Assembly (NCBI RefSeq): GCF_001547895.1
Contig: NZ_AP014627.1
Location: forward strand, 2,793,501-2,857,500
Direction of reading: 5' to 3'
Source of the DNA: Pseudomonas sp. Os17
GTDB taxonomy: Bacteria; Pseudomonadota; Gammaproteobacteria; Pseudomonadales; Pseudomonadaceae
DNA length: 64,000 nt
Shown: positions 57,818 to 64,000 of the stretch, one piece after another
Layout: every line of letters starts with the position of its first letter
How positions within the stretch are numbered: the stretch's first letter is position 1
Notes under the pieces: generated by a model
The model's input: only the letters and a program-made list of their open reading frames with translations
Databases searched by the model: none
What the model was told of the DNA's origin: nothing
Translations under genes and position numbers: made by a program

Positions 57818-57905
57818 GGGTGAATCCTGAATTCTTGACTAGGAAAAAAGCCCAGCAGAACGCGCCACGCAGCAGCGCAGTGGGCGGGTTGAGCACCAGC
57901 AGGAA

Positions 57906-58292
57906 TCAGGCGTAGGGCGGCGCCCGGGGATGGGCGGCGGGCCAGGTGAAGCGGGTCGGGAGAGGGGGCTGGAGCTGGCGGGCCAGCGGCGGCGCCTGGG
58001 GTTGCGGCAACAGCGCCAGATTGAGGCTGGAGTTGAGCGCCGGGCCCATGCCGCCGCTGGAGCACAGCGGGCAACCGAAGGCCTTGGACAGGGTCGGCAG
58101 GGAGTCCTGGTCGGCCGGTTGCTGCGACGGCGCCCGGGTTTCGGAATCGATGCTGCAGAACTGCCCGCCAATGCCGTTGAGCTGCATGCCGAGCATCTGC
58201 CCGTGACCGATGCTGCAGGCGAACACGTTGAACAGGACGCAGCAATAAAGCATCCAGGCAACGAGCGAGCGGTCGGCGCGGGTCAATTTCAT
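57906..58292 (-). CDS. DUF2946 family protein
   Basis: 128 residues from ATG 58292. N-terminal helix LVAWMLYCCVLFNVFAC, followed by SIGHGQMLGMQLNGIGGQFC and a second Cys pair in GCPLCSSGG: four or more Cys and His/Met that could bind copper. DUF2946 proteins are usually in copper-related operons. 88 bp upstream of the TonB receptor start on the same strand. No good RBS is visible; the next start upstream is ATG 58310. Confidence 0.75.
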   Translation of the reverse strand: MKLTRADRSLVAWMLYCCVLFNVFACSIGHGQMLGMQLNGIGGQFCSIDSETRAPSQQPADQDSLPTLSKAFGCPLCSSGGMGPALNSSLNLALLPQPQAPPLARQLQPPLPTRFTWPAAHPRAPPYA

Positions 58293-58388
58293 GGGGCGGC
58301 ACTTTACCATCGCAGGCGACGAACGTACTTACAAAAACCTGAAATCGAGTCCATTCTCTTTACGAATTTTTTACAAGGACGTCTGAAC

Positions 58389-58826
58389 ATGAATCTTCTG
58401 CTCGCACAGGGAATGTCCGGGACTTTCCTGTTCATCAGCCTGATCCATCTGTACTGGGCCGCCGGCGGCAAGCGTGGCAGCGGCGCGGTGATTCCCGAAG
58501 TCCCGGGGCCGCTTCCCGGGCAGAGCCAGCCGGCCTTCCGCCCTCCGGCGCTGGCCACGTTGCTGGTGGCGGTGGGGCTGCTGCTGGTGGCCATGCTGGT
58601 GTGCCTGCGGGTCGGGCTCTACCTGCCCAGCGTGACCCATCCGTCCCTGCAATGGGTGATCAGCGCCATTGCCCTGCTGATGTTCGCCCGGGCCATTGGC
58701 GACTCCGAACTGGTGGGGTTCTTCAAGCAAGTGCGCGACTCGAAGTTCGCCCGTCTCGACACCCTGTTCTACTCACCCTTGTGCGTGGTGCTGGGGGCGG
58801 GGCTGCTGGTGCTGGCCTGGGCCTGA
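58389..58826 (+). CDS. DUF3995 small membrane protein
   Basis: 145 residues from ATG 58389 (AAGGACG 9 bases upstream). Four membrane helices (about 8-25, 55-78, 88-105, 122-142), with a Pro-rich loop VPGPLPGQSQPAFRPP after the first. Pattern SLIHLYWAAGG fits DUF3995. Divergent from DUF2946. Function unknown. Confidence 0.7.
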   Translation: MNLLLAQGMSGTFLFISLIHLYWAAGGKRGSGAVIPEVPGPLPGQSQPAFRPPALATLLVAVGLLLVAMLVCLRVGLYLPSVTHPSLQWVISAIALLMFARAIGDSELVGFFKQVRDSKFARLDTLFYSPLCVVLGAGLLVLAWA

Positions 58827-58860
58827 AGGGCCAGCCAGCCCACTGTGGGCGCTGGCTTGT

Positions 58861-58942
58861 GTAGGCGCTGGCTTGCCAGCGAAGGCGCCAGCCGATTCGC
58901 TGCAAGGCGCAACGGCCTCTTCGCCGGCAAGCCGGCTCCTAC
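58861..58942. repeat. REP pair
   Basis: GTAGGCGCTGGCTTGCCAGCG and CTTCGCCGGCAAGCCGGCTCC in inverted arrangement between convergent genes. Confidence 0.75.
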
Positions 58943-58956
58943 ATGGAGTGGTGTGC

Positions 58957-59325
58957 TCAGTTGCCGCTTTCGTTGCGTTTGCTGCTCACCTCTGCCGGTA
59001 CGTCATCGCCGGCCATGCGCTTGCGGAACAGCGCCGCCCGGGCCAGCAGCAGGGTGGTCACCGGCACCGTGATCGCCAGCAGGATCGGGATCAGCCAGGC
59101 GTGCAGCACCGGCCCGGACTTGAGCGCCGAAAAGTACAGGATCGAGGCCAGGGCCACGGTCCAGGAGCCCATGGTCGAGGCCAGCGCCGGTGGATGCATG
59201 CGCTGGAAGTAGCTTTTCATGCGCAGGATGCCCAGGGCGCCGATCAGGGCGAACAGGCTGCTGATCACCAGCAACAGGGCCACCAGCACTTCCACCCAGA
59301 GGGGCAGTTGTTCCAGGCTGTTCAT
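58957..59325 (-). CDS. mrpG: Mrp-type Na+/H+ antiporter subunit G
   Basis: 122 residues, three membrane helices (about 11-30, 45-62, 72-95) and GALGILRMKSYFQRMHPP, which matches MnhG/MrpG. Last gene of the operon. Overlaps the mrpF stop by four bases. Part of the multisubunit monovalent cation/proton antiporter of the inner membrane. Confidence 0.92.
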   Translation of the reverse strand: MNSLEQLPLWVEVLVALLLVISSLFALIGALGILRMKSYFQRMHPPALASTMGSWTVALASILYFSALKSGPVLHAWLIPILLAITVPVTTLLLARAALFRKRMAGDDVPAEVSSKRNESGN

Positions 59326-59600
59326 TCGATCACCTCGCCGCGCAGAAGGAATTTGGCCAGGGCGAAGGAGCCGACAAAGCCGAACAGGGCGATCAGCAGC
59401 GCCGCCTCGAAGTAGGTGTCGCTGGCGTAGCGGATGCCCAGCACCAGCATCATCAGCATCGCCAGGATGTACAGGTAGTCCAGGGCCAGAACCCGATCCT
59501 GGGCCGAGGGCCCCTTGAACAGGCGCACCAGGGTCAGGACCATGGCCAGGGAAAACAGGAACAGGCTCAGCAGGATCGCGTTGGTCAACAGCACGCTCAT
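59322..59600 (-). CDS. mrpF: Mrp-type Na+/H+ antiporter subunit F
   Basis: 92 residues, three membrane helices, with RLFKGPSAQDRVLALDYLY, typical of MrpF/PhaF. ATG overlaps mrpE stop (ATGA). Confidence 0.92.
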   Translation of the reverse strand: MSVLLTNAILLSLFLFSLAMVLTLVRLFKGPSAQDRVLALDYLYILAMLMMLVLGIRYASDTYFEAALLIALFGFVGSFALAKFLLRGEVIE

Positions 59601-60085
59601 TCGAAAATCTCCATCAGCGGGCGCTCGTAGGTCACCTTGAAGTGCTGGATGAATTGCGCTTCATCCTGCAGATCGAAGACGTGCAGCAAGAGAATGCTGC
59701 GGTCCAGCGACAGCTCGGACCAGACCGTGCCCGGCACCACCGTGGTAATGGTGGACAGCGCCGCCAGGCCATTGGCGTCCCGCAGGTCCAGGGGAATCTT
59801 GACGAAGGCCGAACGCACCGGGCGGCGCCCTTCGTTGAGCACGCCCCAGGCCACGATCAGGTTCGACACCACCACGTCGCAGCCAACCCGCAGCAGCAGG
59901 CGCAGGATGGTGCCGGGGCGGCGGATACGGATCGGCAACGGCCGCAGCGGGCGCATCAGCAGCGGCGCGAGAAAGCCCAGGATGGCCCCCAGCAGCAGAT
60001 TGCCGGGGCTGACGGACAGGTTCAGCACCAGCCACAGCAGCCACAGCGCCAGGGACAGGAAGGGAGCGGGGAACAGGCGCTTCAT
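59597..60085 (-). CDS. mrpE: Mrp-type Na+/H+ antiporter subunit E
   Basis: 162 residues from ATG 60085. Two N-terminal helices, then VVSNLIVAWGVLNEG and STITTVVPGTVWSELSLDRS, conserved MrpE blocks. Start overlaps mrpD stop by four bases. Confidence 0.92.
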   Translation of the reverse strand: MKRLFPAPFLSLALWLLWLVLNLSVSPGNLLLGAILGFLAPLLMRPLRPLPIRIRRPGTILRLLLRVGCDVVVSNLIVAWGVLNEGRRPVRSAFVKIPLDLRDANGLAALSTITTVVPGTVWSELSLDRSILLLHVFDLQDEAQFIQHFKVTYERPLMEIFE

Positions 60086-61767
60086 GGTTGCACCTCCGTC
60101 GCTGCCGCGGCCTTGGACTCGGGGCTGAGCACGGTGCGGGTGCCCAGTACCGCCATCACATAGTGCTCCGGATGATTGAGGCTGTCGGCCGTGGCCTGGG
60201 TGAAGCGCAGCAGCGGCTCGGCCTTGAAGCTGAGCAGCACGCAGAGCCCCAGCAACGCCACGATCGGCACGCATTCCAGACGCCGCAACACCGGTGAAGG
60301 TCGCTCCTCCGGGCTCCAGAAGCGCTGGATGCCCAGGCGCGCAAAGGCGATCAGCGAGGCCAGGCCGGAGAGGATCAGCAACGCCAGGAAACACCAGCCC
60401 GCCAGCGGGATCGGCGTGTCGCTGCTTCCCAGACCCGTGGGGTTGAGCAGGGCGGCGATCAGGTTGAGCTTGCCGATAAAGCCCGACAGCGGCGGCATGC
60501 CGATGATCAGCAGGGCGCAGGCAATGAAGCTCAGGCCGAGGAAGGCCATGGTCCATGGGATCACCTGGCCGACCACCACTTGCTGTTCGTCGTCGAGGTT
60601 GCTGCCCCGGGGAGGGGGGAGGCCTTCCATGGGCCGCGGGAGGATTTCGCCTTCGTCTTCCAGGGGCACTTCCACCGCCGAACGCGAGCGCTCGATCAGT
60701 TCCGCCAGGAGGAACAGCGCGCACAGCGCCAGGGTCGAGCTGAACAGGTAGAACAGCGCCGCGCCGGTAAGGGCCGGCTGGGCGAAGCCGATCACCGCGA
60801 TCAGGATGCCCGCCGACACCAGGATGCTCAGGCTGGCCATGCGCTCCAGGCGCTGGGCCGGAAGAATCGCCAGGGCCGCGCAGAAGATCGTCGCCATGCC
60901 GCCGTAGATCAGCCACTGGTTGCCGAAGTAGGCCGAGGCCCCGGCCTGCCCGGAAAACAGCAGGGTCCACAGGCGCAGCACGGTGTAGATCCCGACCTTG
61001 GTCATGATGGCGAACAGTGCCGCCACCGGGGCGCTGGCCGAGGAATAGGCCGGCACCAGCCAGAAGTTCAGCGGCCACATCCCGGCCTTGGCCAGGAAGG
61101 CGATGGCCAGGATCGCCGTGCCGGCGTGCAGCAGGCCGCGGTCGGCTTCCGGCACCAGCGGGATCTTCATCGCCAGGTCGGCCATGTTCAGGGTCCCGGT
61201 GACCCCGTAGATCATTGCCGTGCCGATCAGGAACAGCGACGAGGCCAGCAGGTTGATGGTGATGTAGTGCAGCCCCGAGGACACCCGCGCCCGGCCCGAG
61301 CCGTGCAGCATCAGGCCGTAGGAGGCCGCCAGCAGCACTTCGAAGAACACGAACAGGTTGAACAGGTCGGCGGTGAGGAAGGCGCCGTACAGGCCCATCA
61401 GCTGGATCTGGAACAACGCATGAAAGCTGGCCCCGGCGCCGTCCCAGCGGGCCATGGCGAACAGCAGCGCGCTGACCCCGATGATTCCGGTGAGCACCAT
61501 CATCAGCGCCGACAGGCGATCCACCACCAGGGCGATGCCGAACGGCACCTGCCAGTTGCTGGGCAGGTACACGCCGAAGGAACCGGTGGCGCCCTGGGCC
61601 TGGGTCCAGTACAGCAGGTAGCAGGCCAGGCCCAGGCCCAGCAGGCTGGAGAGCAGGTTGATCCGGGCCTTGAGCGGACGGTGTTTTTCCCCCAGCAGCA
61701 ACATGATGGCCGCGGTCAGCAGCGGCAGGAGGATGGGGGCGACGATCAGGTGCGACAACGAACTCAT
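60082..61767 (-). CDS. mrpD: Mrp-type Na+/H+ antiporter subunit D
   Basis: 561 residues, about 14 helices, homologous to complex I proton-pumping subunits (NuoM/N). Conserved LMGLYGAFLTADLFNLFVFFEV and the charged FLAKAGMWPLNFWLVPAYS, including the TM5/TM7 Glu/Lys region. An extended hydrophilic loop about 380-400 (ILPRPMEGLPPPRGSNLDDE) is pseudomonad-like. Overlaps mrpC by four bases. Confidence 0.93.
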   Translation of the reverse strand: MSSLSHLIVAPILLPLLTAAIMLLLGEKHRPLKARINLLSSLLGLGLACYLLYWTQAQGATGSFGVYLPSNWQVPFGIALVVDRLSALMMVLTGIIGVSALLFAMARWDGAGASFHALFQIQLMGLYGAFLTADLFNLFVFFEVLLAASYGLMLHGSGRARVSSGLHYITINLLASSLFLIGTAMIYGVTGTLNMADLAMKIPLVPEADRGLLHAGTAILAIAFLAKAGMWPLNFWLVPAYSSASAPVAALFAIMTKVGIYTVLRLWTLLFSGQAGASAYFGNQWLIYGGMATIFCAALAILPAQRLERMASLSILVSAGILIAVIGFAQPALTGAALFYLFSSTLALCALFLLAELIERSRSAVEVPLEDEGEILPRPMEGLPPPRGSNLDDEQQVVVGQVIPWTMAFLGLSFIACALLIIGMPPLSGFIGKLNLIAALLNPTGLGSSDTPIPLAGWCFLALLILSGLASLIAFARLGIQRFWSPEERPSPVLRRLECVPIVALLGLCVLLSFKAEPLLRFTQATADSLNHPEHYVMAVLGTRTVLSPESKAAAATEVQP

Positions 61768-62108
61768 TCCTTGGGCTCCCGGCCGTCGACGTGGTCAGTG
61801 CCGGTCAGGCCCCGGGACGCCAGGAGCACCACCAGAAACAGCGCGGTCATGGCGAAGCTGATGACGATGGCGGTGAGCACCAGGGCCTGGGGCAGCGGGT
61901 CGGTGTAGTGCAGCAGGTCCTGGGGCACGCCGTCCTTGACGATCGGCTCCTTGCCGATGAACAGGCTGCCCATGCTGAAGATGAACAGGTTGACCGCGTA
62001 GGACAGCAGGCACAGGCCCATCACCACCTGGAAGGTCCGCGGGCGCAGGACCAGCCAGACTCCGGAAGCGGCGAGGACCCCAATGGCGATTGCGATGACT
62101 TCTTCCAT
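61764..62108 (-). CDS. mrpC: Mrp-type Na+/H+ antiporter subunit C
   Basis: 114 residues, three helices, NuoK-like: RTFQVVMGLCLLSYAVNLFIFSMG, DPLPQALVLTAIVISFAMTAL. Shares base 62108 with the mrpA stop region and overlaps mrpD. Confidence 0.92.
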   Translation of the reverse strand: MEEVIAIAIGVLAASGVWLVLRPRTFQVVMGLCLLSYAVNLFIFSMGSLFIGKEPIVKDGVPQDLLHYTDPLPQALVLTAIVISFAMTALFLVVLLASRGLTGTDHVDGREPKE

Positions 62109-64000
62109 CAGGCGGCTCCGCTCTTGATCAGGGATTTGGACTGGCTGGCTGGCTTGTGGGCCCGCACCGACTGGTGCGCCAGGGCGGTGAGGATCAGCAG
62201 GGTCGCGCCCAGCACCACCGCGTACACGCCAATGTCGAAGAACAGGGCGCTGGCGACATGGATATCACCGAACAGCGGCAGGTCCACGTGCACCGTGTGG
62301 GTGGTGAGGAACGGGTAGCCCCAGGCCAGGGCGCCGAGGCCGGTGGCCAGGGCGAACAGCAGGCCGGTGCCCATCCAGCGCAGCGGCCGCAGGCTCATCT
62401 GCGCCTCGACCCACTGGGTGCCGGCCACCATGTACTGGAGGATGAAGGCCACCGACATCACCAGCCCGGCGACGAAACCGCCACCCGGCAGGTTGTGCCC
62501 GCGCATGAACAGGTAGAAGGACACCACCAGGGCGATCGGCAGCAGCAGGCGCACCAGCACCGCCGGCACCATCATGAAGCCCAGGGCGGTGTCGCTGGCC
62601 TGGCGCGGGTTGACCAGATCGGTGACCACGTCCGGGGCCAGCAGGCGCTGTTGCGCCGGCAACTGCATGCTCTCCTTGGGCGGGCGGAAGCGACGCAGCA
62701 GGGCGAACACGGTCAGGGCCACGGCTGCCAGCACGGTGATCTCGCCCAGGGTGTCGAAGCTGCGGAAGTCCACCAGGGTCACGTTGACCACGTTGGTGCC
62801 GCCGCCTTCAGGCAGGGCGCGGCTGAGGTAGAACGAGGAAATATCGTTGGGCGTGGGGCGGGTCAGCATGGCGTAGGACAGCACCGCCATGCCCAGGCCG
62901 ACGGCGATCGACAGGCTCAGGTCGCGCAGGCGGCGGATGCGCGCCTTGGGCAGGCTGCTGGGCAGCGGCGAGACTTCTTCGATCCGCCGCGGCAGCCAGC
63001 GCAGGCCAAGGAGGATCAGCACCGTGGTCACCACTTCCACCACCAGCTGGGTCAGGGCCAGGTCCGGCGCCGAGAACCAGACGAAGGTCACGCAGGTCAT
63101 CAGCCCGCAGACGCTGACCATGGTCAGGGCCGCGAGACGGTGATACTTGGCCTGCCAGGCGGCGCCCAGGGCACAGGCGATGGCCAGCAGCCAGAAGGTC
63201 ACGAAGACGATGGAGCCGGGGATCTTCGGCCGGTCGCCCCAGGTCAGCTGGCTGTAGAGCATGGGAATCATACCGGTGATCACCGCCGCCAGAATCAGCA
63301 GGAACAGCTGGGTCTGCAGGCGCTTGGTGCTCAGCCGCCGCTCCAGACGCCGGGCCAGGCGGGTCATGCCCACCAGGCTGCGTTCGAACAACAGCTTGCC
63401 GTTGAGACGGCCCACCACCGGCGGGTAGGGGAAACGCCCCGCCACCAGCGGCTTGTGCAGCAACAGGTAGAGCACGATGCCGCAGGACATGGCGATCAGG
63501 CTCATGATCATCGGCGCATTGAGGCCGTGCCAGATGGCCAGGCTGTACTCGGGCAGGGTGCCGCCCACCACCGGCCGCGCGGCAGCGGCCAGCAGCGGCC
63601 CGATGATCTGCGCCGGGAACATGCCCACCAGCAGGCAGGTGAACACCAGCAGCTCCACCGGTGCGCGCATCCAGCGGGGCGGCTCATGGGGCGTGTGCGG
63701 CAGGTCGGTGGCCGGCTCGCCGAAGAACACGTCCACGGTAAAGCGCAGGGCGTAGGCGACGCTGAAGGTGCCGGCGATGGTGGCGATCACCGGCAGGGCG
63801 ATTTCCACCCAGGCGCTGGAATTGATGAACACCGTCTCGGCGAAGAACATCTCCTTGGACAGGAAGCCGTTGAGCAGCGGCACCCCGGCCATGGAGGCGC
63901 TGGCCACCATGGCCAGGGTCGCGGTGTAGGGCATCAGCTTGATCAGGCCGTTGAGCTTGCGGATATCGCGGCTGCCGCTCTCGTGGTCGATGATCCCGGC
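62108..64000 (-). CDS. mrpA: Mrp-type Na+/H+ antiporter subunit AB fusion (5' end beyond window)
   Basis: The frame stays open to base 64000, so the N-terminus is missing; about 630 residues are seen. First part is the end of a NuoL-like MrpA (GIIDHESGSRDIRKLNGL... LLNGFLSKEMFFAET). After about 430 visible residues it continues into MrpB (LPGGGFVAGLVMSVAFILQY), as in PhaAB of group 2 Mrp systems. Largest subunit; first gene of the operon by position. Confidence 0.92.
   Translation of the reverse strand, partial: AGIIDHESGSRDIRKLNGLIKLMPYTATLAMVASASMAGVPLLNGFLSKEMFFAETVFINSSAWVEIALPVIATIAGTFSVAYALRFTVDVFFGEPATDLPHTPHEPPRWMRAPVELLVFTCLLVGMFPAQIIGPLLAAAARPVVGGTLPEYSLAIWHGLNAPMIMSLIAMSCGIVLYLLLHKPLVAGRFPYPPVVGRLNGKLLFERSLVGMTRLARRLERRLSTKRLQTQLFLLILAAVITGMIPMLYSQLTWGDRPKIPGSIVFVTFWLLAIACALGAAWQAKYHRLAALTMVSVCGLMTCVTFVWFSAPDLALTQLVVEVVTTVLILLGLRWLPRRIEEVSPLPSSLPKARIRRLRDLSLSIAVGLGMAVLSYAMLTRPTPNDISSFYLSRALPEGGGTNVVNVTLVDFRSFDTLGEITVLAAVALTVFALLRRFRPPKESMQLPAQQRLLAPDVVTDLVNPRQASDTALGFMMVPAVLVRLLLPIALVVSFYLFMRGHNLPGGGFVAGLVMSVAFILQYMVAGTQWVEAQMSLRPLRWMGTGLLFALATGLGALAWGYPFLTTHTVHVDLPLFGDIHVASALFFDIGVYAVVLGATLLILTALAHQSVRAHKPASQSKSLIKSGAA

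Overview
The window looks like the chromosome of a fluorescent pseudomonad of the Pseudomonas fluorescens complex, probably close to P. protegens or P. chlororaphis. Supporting evidence is the high GC content with strong third-position G/C bias, the biocontrol-type hydrogen cyanide operon hcnABC with an ANR box and GGA-rich leader, the pseudomonad small families (DUF1652, and probably DUF3077), and very many REP/BIME repeats between genes. The species is inferred. No rRNA, tRNA, CRISPR array, prophage or insertion sequence was found.

Layout. 1-2.1 kb: end of a glycine-betaine-type ABC importer (permease, binding protein) and a short MsrA. 2.1-3.8 kb: a DUF3077-like gene, then about 1.2 kb of repeats without a gene. 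3.8-9.6 kb: a tripartite RND efflux system. 9.8-11.8 kb: two tandem paralogous lipoproteins and an orphan DUF1016 PD-(D/E)XK nuclease. 11.9-17.9 kb: a DUF1232 gene and a sulfide-detoxification locus, with persulfide dioxygenase, sulfide:quinone oxidoreductase, TauE/SafE and two YeeE/YedE half transporters facing a divergent FisR-type sigma54 activator. The intergenic region holds a -24/-12 promoter and a helically phased TGGCAG array. 17.9-24.9 kb: GNAT acetyltransferase, triple-PAS LuxR regulator, DUF1652, a two-component pair, a Cys-rich secreted protein, small membrane proteins and a 24-residue peptide ending at a strong terminator.

25.0-28.6 kb: hcnABC followed by four tandem 107-bp BIME units. 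28.6-34.9 kb: GST, three tandem 155-bp repeat units, a Bcr-type MFS exporter divergent from a MocR regulator, a DHH phosphoesterase, a small DUF7660-like protein and a patatin. 34.9-49.6 kb: a complete myo-inositol regulon, iolR divergent from iolC-iolE-iolB-mmsA-iolI-iolD-iolG and an RbsBAC-type importer. It has a palindromic GGAA-N6-TTCC operator candidate and AANAANAA (Crc/Hfq-type) motifs at five start sites. 50.0-55.5 kb: a DksA2-like protein, a chemoreceptor with a C-terminal sensor-like region, several unknown small proteins and a second, orphan betaine-type binding protein. 55.7-58.8 kb: a TonB-dependent receptor with a DUF2946 gene, and a DUF3995 membrane protein. 59.0-64.0 kb: the Mrp Na+/H+ antiporter operon (G, F, E, D, C and the fused AB subunit, cut by the window end).

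How the genes work together. Inositol is imported by the ABC system, oxidised by IolG, carried through IolE, IolD, IolB and IolC, and finished by MmsA, with IolR as the likely repressor. SQR makes sulfane sulfur that the persulfide dioxygenase oxidises, with FisR sensing persulfide; cyanide and sulfide both affect respiration, so their proximity is notable but may be chance. Function calls come from reading the translated sequences; no database search was run.
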